From Lineus longissimus (Eukaryota > Nemertea > Pilidiophora > Heteronemertea > Lineidae), in assembly GCF_910592395.1 (NCBI RefSeq), contig NC_088316.1, positions 6,140,001 through 6,204,000 of the forward strand: a stretch of 64,000 bases of DNA, read 5' to 3'. Positions 32,901-41,787 of the stretch are shown piece after piece (the stretch's first letter is position 1; the number at the start of each line of letters is the position of its first letter). Below the pieces are notes generated by a model. It did not search any database, was not told the DNA's origin, and was given only the letters and a program-made list of their open reading frames with translations. The position numbers were made by a program, and so were the translations under genes.

Positions 32901-34168
32901 CACGACGCACCGCACCCACAGTTACCACGTCGGACGTGATTCCCATTGCTTCCTTCCTCGTGACGCAATTATTTCATGACGTCATGAGCCATTGACCATT
33001 CACACAAGTAGATTTATTCACACCGGCGCCACTGAAGTGCGGGTGTGGGACATCATTTATTTAAAAATTGTCTGCTAGGACATACAGGACAACGTCGGCG
33101 GAGACAGTTGTGACATTTCATTGCAGACAAAGCAAACGTCCTCTTCTTCTCGATTAACGCACTTTACTTCAAAAAAAGTCAGTTTTAACACTACTAAATC
33201 CAGATCCAGTCACGTGATTCCAGATCCAGTCACGTGATTTCTAGTAACTGCCAAACTCGACCCAGTGCCGGAACTGTGAAGTAATGATGTAGGTCACGTG
33301 GTCAGAGTGCAGGAGTTCCCGTACCGCCTTGCTATCCGATTTAGCATCTACCGTTCCGGAACGACATCAGCGCCTCTAGTGTCAAGATCGTAAATTTGCC
33401 ATTCTTGAATTTGGCGCCAAACGAATCCAAAAAAACGCGTTAAAAAATTAAGAATATATCAGCTACAAAAATTCGTTATTAACTAACTGGTGAAGAAACA
33501 TAGTTTTTTTACATACACAAATATCTAGGCTAGCAGGTGGAAAATTCAATTATTATTTCACCACAAAGAGCTGCTTCTGTCAGCAGATATGAGACAGCTA
33601 CCGGGGCGGGGACTATTTCTTTATGGGGCCTTATTGTTCAGCGTCTCCAAGGAATTCTATTTTTAGAGTCCAATGGGGGGGGGGCTTGGGGGGGGCCTTC
33701 CCCCCCCCCAATGTACTGACTAAAACCTGTCACTTTCAGAGAACGGGGAGGGGGTTTGGGGGACTCATCCCCCAATGTACTGGCTAAATATGTCAGAAGG
33801 ACGGGGGTTTGGGGGGCTCCCCATGTCAAACAGTTGTGTGAGTTCACTAGAGCTTGCTCTTTACATATTAGCATTATAAGACACTATTTTAGTTCCAAAG
33901 TGGAACTTCGGTCCAAGATATGACGATGGTACGGAGATGTCTTGTGTGTACCAATGGACCATTCAAAGAAAACACTGCGTTGGGCTAAACTTGCTATAAT
34001 TTATATAATTTGTACACAAAATACATATTCAATTTGTTTTTGGGACACCCCGTGAACAAATCTTGCCATTTTGGAAGTGGTCAAAACTCGCCTCGTTTCT
34101 TCCTTTTCGGTTTCTCTTTCAAGCTCAATAAGAGTCTGTGTCTTGTCAACATATACATCAATATCCAT
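16970..34168 (-). CDS. IGHMBP2: IGHMBP2 (SMUBP2) SF1B DNA/RNA helicase, complete 13-exon gene
   Basis: ATP-dependent 5'-3' helicase of the Upf1-like group, linked in animals to ribosome and tRNA-related RNA metabolism. Exons: 34168-34092, 32591-32428, 31863-31671, 30112-30009, 29167-29007, 28131-27931, 27095-26773, 26220-26038, 25570-25233, 24432-24256, 23694-23526, 20987-20849, 17917-16970. They sum to 3177 bases, 1058 residues plus stop (human about 993). Marks in order: Q192; Walker [10 protein letters not shown] 210-218; Walker B with D371-E372; QYRM 437-440; motif V near 559-567; motif [11 protein letters not shown] 594-602; R3H with R738-x3-H742; an extra CxxC...H...C finger 869-888; AN1 finger 962-997. 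The start is the first ATG after an in-frame stop at 34222-34220, with G at -3 and +4. Intron 1 is GC-AG. Introns are loaded with mobile elements. Confidence 0.97.
17918..20848 (-). other. IGHMBP2 intron 12, mostly minisatellite
   Basis: About 2.9 kb that splits the R3H domain. From 17918 to 18395 there is ordinary AT-rich sequence with a GGGTTAGTGTTAGG-like patch near 18040-18115. The rest is the minisatellite listed separately. Confidence 0.8.
18396..20815. repeat. Large 20-bp minisatellite with higher-order repeats
   Basis: About 2.4 kb built on the unit AGCAGAGACAAGATAAAGTA. From about 19630 to 20570 the array is nearly homogeneous, with variants such as GTGTGCAGAG. The left part mixes in a second unit (AACACAGAGTAGAGC), and a block of about 348 bases is repeated: rare variants AGACAGCACA at 18991 and 19339, and CACAGTGTAG at 19181 and 19529. 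A further block of about 187 bases starting GGGTATTAAGC occurs at 18484 and 18671. The edges are degenerate. The unit is purine-rich on the plus strand and its complement has no stop codon in any frame, so long open frames here are artefacts. Confidence 0.97.
20849..20987 (-). CDS. IGHMBP2: IGHMBP2 exon 12, first half of the R3H domain (residues 697-743)
   Basis: Encodes [20 protein letters not shown] and ends SRERRLIHE, which carries the R3H signature (R738, H742). The intron falls just after the signature. R3H domains bind single-stranded nucleic acid. Confidence 0.93.
21138..21714. mobile_element. Large hairpin MITE with TTAA ends
   Basis: Nearly the whole 577 bases is one inverted repeat, with arms of about 270 bases. 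Left end TTAA-AGGAAACCT, right end AGGTTTCCT-TTAA. Central arms are near-identical (CACCAATTTAGTTATTTTTA and its complement). It lies in IGHMBP2 intron 11. TTAA ends suggest a piggyBac-type origin. Confidence 0.88.
21664..21788. repeat. Tandem duplication of the hairpin's right end
   Basis: A 62-base unit containing CGTTCAAAACTCCTCGTTTT through TTTCCTTTAACATAAACCAGG occurs twice in a row, with only a few differences. Confidence 0.9.
22227..22418. mobile_element. TGTGACCC MITE, copy 1
   Basis: Ends TGTGACCTGTCACAGCGAAA and TTTTGCTGTGACGGGTCACA are inverted. Internal phrases CTCAACCTGCCAAGCTC and ATGACACCAGGAGATAAT mark the family. Flanks read TT here rather than the TA seen at other copies. 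Confidence 0.85.
22541..23402. mobile_element. Hairpin MITE carrying a nested second MITE
   Basis: Ends ACCTCAACAAAAGTAAGTCC and its complement at the right. After the nested insert (22573-22947), the left arm continues from 22950 to about 23115 and pairs with 23210-23373 (TTCTAAAGTATCCACGACAA and complement). Taking out the insert restores the sequence of the intact right arm. It lies in IGHMBP2 intron 11. Confidence 0.85.
22573..22947. mobile_element. GAGGAACC MITE nested in the left arm of a hairpin MITE
   Basis: Ends GAGGAACCGG and CCGGTTCCTC, each preceded or followed by AT. The undisturbed right arm of the host hairpin reads AACAATTGGT where this element sits, showing the empty site and a likely 2-bp AT duplication. 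Family members with the same ends are at 25684 and 54936. Confidence 0.8.
23526..23694 (-). CDS. IGHMBP2: IGHMBP2 exon 11, basic linker (residues 641-697)
   Basis: Encodes a Gln/Lys-rich, probably disordered linker including [17 protein letters not shown]. It lacks conserved motifs, but its acceptor, donor and both phases fit the neighbours exactly. Confidence 0.85.
23737..24052. mobile_element. TIR element whose ends are themselves palindromes
   Basis: The left end is a perfect 32-bp palindrome (half-site CTGACGAGGGTAATTG). The right end is a near-perfect version (AAGGGTAATTGCAATTACCC). Inside these, GAATGGCCGACCGGACCCCGC-type termini pair with TCCAGTCGGCCATTTTGAC at the other end. The interior has no coding. 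In IGHMBP2 intron 10. Confidence 0.8.
24256..24432 (-). CDS. IGHMBP2: IGHMBP2 exon 10, motif VI (residues 582-641)
   Basis: Encodes [20 protein letters not shown] then [21 protein letters not shown] is motif VI with its catalytic arginines. Ends in HQYQQ, past the core. Confidence 0.97.
24838..25173. mobile_element. Hairpin MITE with about 135-bp arms
   Basis: Left arm from TATTGATTGATATCCCCATG to GGGAGACTGCTAAAATG, right arm its complement from CATTTTAGCAGTCTCCC. The phrase GGTAATTGTAGCCCC occurs extra times near both ends. Outer flanks are direct repeats (CAATAAAGAGTAAAAGAT and relatives at 24729 and 25188), possibly an older duplication. Between IGHMBP2 exons 9 and 10. Confidence 0.8.
25233..25570 (-). 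CDS. IGHMBP2: IGHMBP2 exon 9, motif V (residues 469-582)
   Basis: Encodes [26 protein letters not shown] and motif [21 protein letters not shown]. Together with exons 8 and 10 it forms the second RecA-like domain. Confidence 0.97.
25684..25984. mobile_element. GAGGAACC MITE, copy 2
   Basis: Ends AT-GAGGAACCTGCA and TGCAGGTTCCTC-AT. Shares with copy 3 (54936) the blocks GCCAATAGGGGGCCCTGCAG, AATTACTCTACATGGGGAAA and GAAAATGCACTGGAAGTGTA. The flanks CCATTTCA and TGGAAATGG are themselves nearly inverted. In IGHMBP2 intron 8. Confidence 0.88.
26038..26220 (-). CDS. IGHMBP2: IGHMBP2 exon 8, motif IV (residues 408-469)
   Basis: Encodes [32 protein letters not shown] (QYRM 437-440) and SVAKHLLR. 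Donor AG/GTATGT. Confidence 0.97.
26773..27095 (-). CDS. IGHMBP2: IGHMBP2 exon 7, Walker B (residues 301-408)
   Basis: Starts with a charged helical part ([16 protein letters not shown]), then [10 protein letters not shown], Walker [18 protein letters not shown] with D371 and E372, and motif [15 protein letters not shown]. Donor AA/GTAAGA. Confidence 0.97.
27636..27872. repeat. 21-bp minisatellite in IGHMBP2 intron 6
   Basis: About ten units of AATGCAGGGCATCAAGGCAA with one more base. A variant GGAGAGCATCAGAGGTAAC recurs three times. Because 21 is a multiple of 3, the plus strand reads as repeating NAGHQGN; no evidence that it is translated. Confidence 0.92.
27931..28131 (-). CDS. IGHMBP2: IGHMBP2 exon 6, motif Ia region (residues 234-300)
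   Basis: Encodes [20 protein letters not shown] and [30 protein letters not shown] is motif Ia of Upf1-like helicases. Exactly 67 codons, phase 0 at both ends. Confidence 0.96.
28141..29006 (-). other. IGHMBP2 intron 5, nothing further recognised
   Basis: Ordinary AT-rich intron between exons 5 and 6. No repeat family or hidden exon was recognised. Confidence 0.5.
29007..29167 (-). CDS. IGHMBP2: IGHMBP2 exon 5, Walker A (residues 180-233)
   Basis: Carries the Q motif ([10 protein letters not shown]192) and Walker [12 protein letters not shown] with K216, followed by [14 protein letters not shown]. This is the ATP-binding P-loop. Donor AAG/GTTAGT. Confidence 0.97.
30009..30112 (-). CDS. IGHMBP2: IGHMBP2 exon 4 (residues 145-180)
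   Basis: Encodes [20 protein letters not shown] then [14 protein letters not shown], the link to the helicase core. Donor AATG/GTGAGA. Confidence 0.94.
31671..31863 (-). CDS. IGHMBP2: IGHMBP2 exon 3 (residues 81-145)
   Basis: Encodes [20 protein letters not shown] and onward to [13 protein letters not shown], continuing the 1B region. Donor AAG/GTAAGG. A fragment of a TA-type MITE sits about 45 bases upstream of its acceptor, at 31907. Confidence 0.95.
31907..31983. mobile_element. CTCTATTAAGGACA MITE, truncated copy 1
   Basis: Left end TACAGTAAAACCTCTCTATT followed by AGGACACC and GTGCTGTCCCTAATAGAGAG. The right half with GGTTCCACTGTA is missing. Confidence 0.8.
32428..32591 (-). CDS. IGHMBP2: IGHMBP2 exon 2 (residues 26-81)
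   Basis: Encodes [20 protein letters not shown], then [20 protein letters not shown], the start of the OB-like 1B region. Acceptor TTTCAG, donor CCAG/GTATTT. Confidence 0.95.
32592..34091 (-). other. IGHMBP2 intron 1 (GC-AG)
   Basis: Contains a duplicated block CCAGATCCAGTCACGTGATT at about 33200-33239, and G/C runs with a repeated GGGGTTTGGGGG unit at about 33675-33835, which could form G-quadruplexes. No coding seen. Confidence 0.7.
34092..34168 (-). CDS. IGHMBP2: IGHMBP2 exon 1 (residues 1-26)
   Basis: Encodes [20 protein letters not shown] then EKEET. This parallels the start of animal IGHMBP2 (LDLLELERD in human). The donor is AG/GCGAGT, a GC donor. A GT two codons later would break the frame, while the GC site joins the AG to the A of exon 2 as Arg and restores the exact family spacing. 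Confidence 0.88.
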
Positions 34169-34525
34169 GCCGGATGGCTTTTGCAATTTTGTGTCAGATA
34201 TAAGCAGAAAATGGGAGAGTTAATGCCGAAAACAAACTGAAAAAAATCGTCTTGCGTTATTTCGATTTTGTCATATTCCATCGAAGCCGACGAACCTCTC
34301 AATTCAGCCGAAGACCGTGTCCTGTCGTTTCCAGAAATGCATTTCCTAATAGTAAAGCTAATTTTACACGATATCCATCCTGTCAACTGGACTGACTTCT
34401 TTACATTTGGGTTCCTGTCCTGGCCTCTATATGCATTTCCCGTGCTCTAAATGTCTTAATTAGTTCCTATATCTGTCCCCAAATTAAAGGGGACAGCCTT
34501 CGCCGGATTGAGTCTACATTATGTG
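34169..34525. other. 5' flank of IGHMBP2, probable promoter region
   Basis: An in-frame stop lies upstream of the start at 34222-34220. No TATA box or other clear promoter element could be fixed by eye. Confidence 0.35.
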
Positions 34526-34568
34526 ATCTTGGAGGAATTATACTTGACAAGTATAATTCCTCCAAGAT
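34526..34568. repeat. Near-perfect 43-bp palindrome
   Basis: Arms ATCTTGGAGGAATTATACTTG-type of 21 bases with a one-base spacer. It could form a strong hairpin or cruciform a few hundred bases upstream of the IGHMBP2 start. Confidence 0.9.
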
Positions 34569-35337
34569 GTGATGAAGAGTGATGTTGTAGGAAACCTTTT
34601 AGAAACTTCGGGAGGATTGATGCAGGAGCAAAACTAAGGGGAGGATCACCCGCATTCTTCTAACAGTAACTTCGACCTTCCTCTTGCCCGCAACTAGGAC
34701 GAATAGGGACGAATAGGGAGGACCCCATTCCATCATGTAAAATACCTCTGGTGTGCCTTTCATGACAGGGGCTCCGCCAGGGAGGTCAAGGGGTCTGGAT
34801 ATCCTGCACGCGAGTATACCCTTCAAATTCCAAGACTAGTTGCAGTTGAAAGAGTATTGTTCAAGCTTACCAGGGCTTGTTAGCTTTGAAGGATAAACTG
34901 GTAGAAAGCAGTCATCTTTATCAGCCCTGCAACCAGCATGACTTTCAGACAATAAACGAACATTAACAGGAAAAAATGCATGTACCATTTAGTTATATTT
35001 AATACAACTTTATTTACAACATGATTAACAACAAAATAAACATTCACATTACACATAGAAGAAAAGTGAATTTTATAAGAGCGTATCCAGGCATTAAAGC
35101 CGGAGATGATAAGAAAAATGCCTCAATAAATGTGAAAATGAATTTCCTTGGGGGAAGAAGAATACAGGATACATGAGTGAATAATTTTGTGAATTGCTGT
35201 GGGTATACCGGTATTCTTACATCACATGACTGTGAACTTTTCCTTGCAGACTATTCTAACATGAGGGATGGTAACAGACGCCTGGTACGGATACGAAAAT
35301 GCAACTTTGCCATGTTTATTTGAAGAATGATGACATT

Positions 35338-35521
35338 TGTGACCCAACACAGCACAACGAGGCACATGTTGCACAGTAGATGAGCCTTTATGACACCAGG
35401 AGATATTGGAAGAAATTGATGTACTCAAATTTCACTTTAAGGCAGACAACAGTGAAATGAACAACCAGTCCGTCTCAACCTGCCAAGCTCAGTGCGCCTG
35501 TTTTGGCTGTGACAGGTCACA
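35338..35521. mobile_element. TGTGACCC MITE, copy 2
   Basis: Left end TGTGACCCAACACAGC, right end GGCTGTGACAGGTCACA-like. Internal GTCTCAACCTGCCAAGCTCA is conserved. Same orientation as the copy at 22227. Confidence 0.85.
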
Positions 35522-36273
35522 GTGCGACTTCGCAATCAGCTCACCTACCTTGACAACCAACTTCATCAAATTTACATGAGAAATTGCTGTGATAATTCCA
35601 AGTTTGTGTGATGAAAATATAATAATCATTTGTTTTTACAGTAATATAGAACAGTGCATGCACATCAAAAGGTCGGAAGGCGTGAGGATATTTCATTTTA
35701 TTAGGATTATCCAAGAAGGGACGTTGCCATGTAGCATACAAACTATGTGTACATGTTCATGAAAGAAGTGGGTTTGTATAGAAGGAGCTGGTTCGGCACA
35801 GCATGCAAAATGCTGGAATTTCCACAATGCGCATGCCAAAACTGACATAAAAATAACCTTACAGGAATATCTTCGGTGTTCGTATGAATAGACACAGCCA
35901 CCTTTGTCTAAAACATGTGTTGAGCCAACCATAAATCTGTTCATTTCAATGTAGCCACGCAATGTTCGCTTATCAACTTCCAGTAAGTAACAGTCAGACA
36001 GGACATTCTAATCTCAAGAGCCTTGTGTGCCAAGATGCTGAAGCCACCAAATTTCCGCACCTATTTTTGCGAATCACAAAATTTTCACAATTTTCATTTT
36101 GGCGGATTATGAAATAACTTTTTGGTTTTTCGAACCAACAAATGTTCTTTTGCGAGTTGTATTTTTACGAACTGAGGCTGTTCCTAAAATGCGCAAAAAT
36201 AACATGACCCACGAAAACTTGCGGTTTACAGTACCATGATGTCAGATATTTTAAACTTGTGGTAATTACATGT

Positions 36274-36596
36274 CGTGGGCTGAGTGCAAAACTGTTGTAT
36301 CTACACTTCCTTTGGTTTTGAGGAAAATGACTTCAAAGATTTGAACTTCATCAGCAGTCATCAGCCTCTTTTGTTTTGAGGAAGCCATTTTGAATGCAGA
36401 TACAATGTTTTTGCACTCATGTTTTCCTGTAATCTGCAGATACAATAGTATTACATTGGTAGTTTAGGGGCGTATGATAGAAGGCAGCACTAATCAACAC
36501 AATAATATTGTAGATATGATGTTTTTGCATTGATTTCTGGGGCTAACTCATTTTTTTTAAATTTGTCAGTTACAACAGTTTTGCGCTCAGCCCACG
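36274..36596. mobile_element. TIR element with ATGT flanks
   Basis: Ends CGTGGGCTGAGTGCAAAACT and AGTTTTGCGCTCAGCCCACG are inverted. ATGT lies directly outside both ends. The interior repeats GCAGATACAAT and TTTTGAGGAA phrases and has no coding. Confidence 0.75.
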
Positions 36597-38399
36597 ATGT
36601 TATATAAGCCTCTGGGGTGATCTTCTTCCTTGTTTAGACGTTAAAACGTAACCTTTGCAGCATATCCTAAGGTCATGTGCCGCAACAAAATCGGCTGTTC
36701 GCTAGGCTTATTCTCTGGTATTAAATATCGACCTCATAATATAAAGCAAAGCATGCTAACATATCATTGGCAATGGGCATATAAAAAGCACTAAGCAAAA
36801 TCGACTTGTTAAACCATTTAAATAATGTACAAAATTTTCACAATTTATTCATAATTTTTCAAATTTTTGTCATTGAGTGCATAGATTTTATAAGATGTTT
36901 CAAACTATCCTGCCTTTTTTTCTAGGTTTCGTCAATGGTTGGTAGACTAGAGGGTTAACCTGTGCGGTTTATTAGGCTACAACAGACAACAGTCTTTTAG
37001 ATGTGTTTGGTGTGGGTGTTGGAAGATGCCAAGTTTGTAGAAGACAGTTTTTTTATTCCTTTCCTCTCTCTGTAAGCAAATCACTGCATTCCCGTTAACA
37101 CCTTCCACGTCGTTGTTTCACCCCCAGAAGAAAAAAAGTATAAGAGATGGCTGTATAAGGTCTTCTGCAGCAACTGCTCCAAGACAAGGGTCTTCTTGAA
37201 TCAATAGAGTTAATAGCTACACTCCTTTACTATATTTTATTTTTTGGTTGAAAAATGACCAAAAATGACCCCCTTTTCCACCCCCCATCCCCCTAAAAAT
37301 TCCCGGTGTTGGGAACAGCTTTATTTTGTTTTTCAGTGGTTTGGTCTTTTCAGTTCCCACCTTGCCCTGAAGATGGCGATGGCGTAGTTCTTTCATGAAG
37401 TCCACGAGACTCCGATAACCAGCTCATAGAGGGGGGATTTGGGCCACGCAGATGTACGTGGTTCGGCGCTGAAGGTTTTAAAGGGGTAAGCAGTTCGTAA
37501 TTACGGGTGATTCGGGAAAATAGAAATGCAGTACTACACAATACCATATCTGTCGACACAACGGCAGTGCTAAAATTTATATTTAGTACATTTTTAGGAA
37601 CTGGAAATTTTGAAATTCAGTTACAAATTTTAATCTCCAATGAACAGCGTAGGCCTTTAGATAAAGTATTCTGTGACTTGGAATTCTTTTTATACAAGAA
37701 TGCACATATCCTCCTCACACTGCCCATCGAACACCTTTTGTAGTGAAGTCAATAATCATAAAACAGCAAATTTTGTGAAGATAATGACAGAACGTGATGT
37801 ACCTTTTGACCAGCAGAGGCAACAACTAAAACTAACATGGCCACGTCAAAAAAATTATTTGTGTTAACCACATTCAGGCAGACCAACTCATAATGAAGAC
37901 ATGAATTCATTGTAGTGGCCTACATGTATTAAACATGTACATCTATTTCATAATACATCACACAATGTCATTTAGAACTGCCAGATTTCCCAAATGTAGC
38001 TCATTGGTGTAAGCCGTACATACACGGTCCGCCATGTTTGATTTCACAACCGCAGACCGTATACGCACGGTTTTTCAAATTCAAATTTCCCGCACTGTCA
38101 CATGATGCCTTTAGCTTAATAAATTACCACCAAATTTTAACACTCAAATCAAGTCTCTACAGAGATAGGAACCGGGTTGAAAAAAAATGAACAAGCCAGG
38201 CATCAGGGTGAAAAATCATTAACATATTGGCAGGACCACACCGGAGGCTCAAAATCCTAAATTAAGAGTATTACAAGTTTCTTACATCTCCTATTCCTGA
38301 GTTTAAAGTCCCTCGGTCCCCTGTGTGGGCAATCAGATCAGGGATCTTTGCGAATACAAAGTCGAAGTTTCACAGTTTCACATCTATTACAAACTGATT

Positions 38400-38510
38400 T
38401 GGTTACATTTCACCAAAGGTCTACAATAGGGAAATGAACAACAAGTCCGTATCAACCTGTCAAGTTCAGATGCGACAAGCGCCTAGTTTTGGTAGAGCGG
38501 GTCACATTTA
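38400..38510. mobile_element. TGTGACCC MITE, partial copy 3
   Basis: The right half is clear (GAAATGAACAACAAGTCCGT, CAACCTGTCAAGTTC, CGGGTCACATT). The left end is eroded or missing. Confidence 0.7.
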
Positions 38511-38670
38511 CACCCTCCATCAAAAAGGCTGCAGTGAGCAAGCCGAGAACACTTGATTTGCTTGTGTACCAGTGTTTTATCCTCTTGCTTATAATTGTCA
38601 TCTTAGCCAAACTATGATGCTTGAACACTGTTCGCAGTAGGCCCAGTATTTCTAGATTCGAATACAAATA

Positions 38671-38848
38671 TGTGATCCACCACCGCAAAATGGGTCATAT
38701 GTCGCACAGAAGAGGAGCCTAAAATGACATAAGAAATTGATACACCCAGATTTCATAATAGGCAGACAATAGTGAAATGAACAACCAGTCCGTCTCAACC
38801 TGTCAAGCTCGAAGCGACATGCGACTCGTTTTGCTGCGGTGGGTCACA
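38671..38848. mobile_element. TGTGACCC MITE, copy 4
   Basis: Ends TGTGATCCACCACCGC and GCTGCGGTGGGTCACA, flanked on both sides by TA. It lies 160 bases from copy 3. Confidence 0.85.
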
Positions 38849-39783
38849 TATAAGCTCATGACAAACATACTGGTATGCAGGTATACCGGGAGAGAGCCGT
38901 CCTTGCAGAGGAACGATGGAGGGACTCAGAATTCAGGATTACAAGATGCTCAGTACCTCGTAATACTCAGTTTTGAGGAACAGCGATTCTCGGTGCTGAG
39001 GACTAGTACGTAGCTAGGATACACATTCCTCAACCTTTCAGTGCACTGTTAGTGCTACTGACATTTCATTAGTTTTGTTGTTTTTGACCTTGGCGAGAAG
39101 ATAACAAGCAATCAAAGGCATACATGTACTTGACCCAGAAACAACTTTTGAACAAATGTTTGACAAAAATATATTGATCGAATTTGATTGTATCTGGAAA
39201 AAGCAGGCAACTGGGATATCATTTTGAACTCCAGACTAAAACAAATAACTCGGATCAATCTGATATACTTTTGAACTGATAAATTACCTATATCAGAAGT
39301 GAATCAGACGAATGTAAAGCTATTTGAATAAACTAGGTCATTCACACAATGATATAAGTGATACAAGTATCTTTTATCTTCTACACCTCAGGTCAACTTT
39401 ACTACATGTACAATGTACAATTCAACTATCTGTACCATATAAACTACAATTTCATCAACATGATTAGAAAATTTATTTACAATCTGCTCCAGAAATTCAT
39501 GAATGTCACAGGAAACGTGTTTAGAGTATTATTGTTTGCGCATCTGATCATATTTTGTACCATTAATCTACTCTGAATCAATAACGATAGCTGTTGGCTT
39601 ACAGGAACATATCTCCTGGATACCTTCCAGTTTATTCAATAACGCATACAGAAGCTGTCATACAAAATTTAGTGATATAGACTTCTTAGAAGAAATTCTC
39701 AGAGCATTTTTCATTTCTGACTGGTGCATTTTTGTTGTGGGGGGAGCATCTTCAGTCAATAAACTGCTGAACTAGAAACAGAA

Positions 39784-39879
39784 GGTGTCTTTAATAGAAA
39801 GGTGTCCTGAATAGTGAGGTGTCCTTAATAGAGGAGTGTCCTTAATAGAGAGGTGTCTGCTAGGGTGGTTTCAACTGTA
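39784..39879. mobile_element. CTCTATTAAGGACA MITE, partial copy 2
   Basis: Four runs of GTGTCCTTAATAGAGAGGT-type sequence and the right end GGTTTCAACTGTA. The left end is missing. Confidence 0.75.
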
Positions 39880-40265
39880 ACCTTCTACGAAAATAGCAGA
39901 ATTGATAAGTAGAAGTTGACACTACTGAATATTATTCTCAATCTTATCAACAGGACTTTGATGGGTAGAAGTAATATTGTGATAAGATCTGAACCCTATT
40001 TCTACACTGAAGTAGAATTGACAACCTGACTAGGGTTCCGTTTCACAGGACTTGCATTGACCGTTGCATAAATACACATAACAATAGTCCAAATTCCTAT
40101 GAATTCTTTGAAGACAATATATTTCTGGACAGGCAGCAGTGTCCAGAGCCCAATTCGTGTCTTGATATTATTTTATACAAATGACTGGTTAGACCGTAAC
40201 ACAACATCGAGAAAACAATGCACCACTGAAGATTTATTCCAGTGCGATTTTTCATAAGATTCATG

Positions 40266-40878
40266 TACAGCAGAACCTCTCTATTAAGGACACTCTCAGG
40301 ACGGACAAGTGCTGTCCTTAATAGAGAGATGTCCTGATTAGAGGTCAAAATAAATGGAAACAACCCATTTGGGACCAAAACTCGTGTCCTTAATAGAGAG
40401 GTTGTCCTTATGCAAGTATCAAGGTGCACCTTATGCCCTCCCCCATAAGGGTCAACAAGCACCTGTTCACAGTGCGGAGGTGCACGCTTTCAAGCGGGAG
40501 GTAAACAGGTCATGTTAGGCATGACTTTTCTACACATCATTCAGGACTAACTGAAACATGCACTGAAAAAAGACCCCCGTCCAGGAAAAACACCATCAAT
40601 AATCATTATTCAATACAAATCATATGTGGTGATAGCATGTTGAACAGCTTTGAAGCAAAGATATACTACATAAGTAGACACCGGTGTGATGCCTTGTTCT
40701 CAATCTCCTGGTATGTCGTTGCTTTGACGTTTTGAAGAGAAATGCATGTGAAGAAGTGGGGATGCTTACACATAAGAATCTTTAAGATAGTGAAGAGGTG
40801 TCGACCCCTTATGGGGGGTGGGTATAAGACACACGTTGATACTTGCATACATAGAGGTGTCCGCTAGGTTCCACTGTA
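40266..40878. mobile_element. CTCTATTAAGGACA MITE, copy 3, split by another MITE
   Basis: Left part TACAGCAGAACCTCTCTATT to GAGGTTGTCCTTA, then a 437-bp insertion (40411-40847), then the right part CATAGAGGTGTCCGC to GGTTCCACTGTA. The joined order matches the intact copy at 60907. Confidence 0.85.
40411..40847. mobile_element. Nested MITE with about 45-bp TIRs and TA duplication
   Basis: Ends TGCAAGTATCAAGGTGCACC and, inverted, TGCAAGTATCAACGTG. TIRs continue through CCCCATAAGGGGTCGAC. TA at 40409-40410 and 40848-40849. TA duplication fits the Tc1/mariner superfamily. Confidence 0.85.
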
Positions 40879-40990
40879 GATATCAGTCTCAGGATCTGAA
40901 CGCTGTCAGGATATCGATCTACTCGGCATACATTTGTACAAGACATGAGTTGCACATTTCTGTGATCTATGGTAATCATATAAAGACATA

Positions 40991-41180
40991 TGTGACCCAG
41001 TACAGCAAAGTTAGACACATGTCGCTCTGAGCTTGGCAGGTTGAAACGGACTGTTTCTTCATTTCTCTGTTGTCTGCCTTTTGTGAAATATGAGCACATC
41101 AATTTCTTCCATTATCTCCTGGTGTCATTTAGGCTCATCTTCTGTGCGACATGCGCTTGGTTTTGCCGTGATGGGTCACA
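40991..41180. mobile_element. TGTGACCC MITE, copy 5
   Basis: Ends TGTGACCCAGTACAGC and CCGTGATGGGTCACA with TA on both sides. Opposite orientation to copies 1-4. Confidence 0.88.
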
Positions 41181-41787
41181 TATGACAGATATCTCAATAC
41201 TACCAGTTAACATAAAGAGGCATCTAATATAGCCAAGATCTGCAAGAGCGTCGTAACTTTGCCAAAGCTTGTGGATTATCAATTTCTTACTTAACAATGA
41301 TGTACAAAAGTCAGGAAAATTCTGCCCAACTATTATTAACCTGATCAAGCTGAAGATTGAGCATTGCCATCACACAGGCAAAAATGGCCATGAATCAATC
41401 TATGATGGGGATTAATCTTCAACGTTCCATCCCTGGATAGATGATGGAGAACCCCCATCATAGACCCATGGATGGAACCAATGGTCGTATCTATTACATG
41501 CGCCCATCAATGATCCATGCATGGACACTTTCGTACCAGAAGCAAAAAAATATAACCTCTCTCGACATATTTTTGCTTGTAGCCAATCATTGTGACTATT
41601 CTGTCATACACCCAATTCAGATCCCTGAATTAGAGATGTATGGCATCAGAATTGCAAAGTAACAATATGTAAAGTGACAATAATTGCAATCTCGTATCGA
41701 AGGGAGTATCCTATACATAAACATGATTAATTCAATAATTTTTAAATTCATTTATACATATGCCATTTTTTATGAATTGTGAGGATA

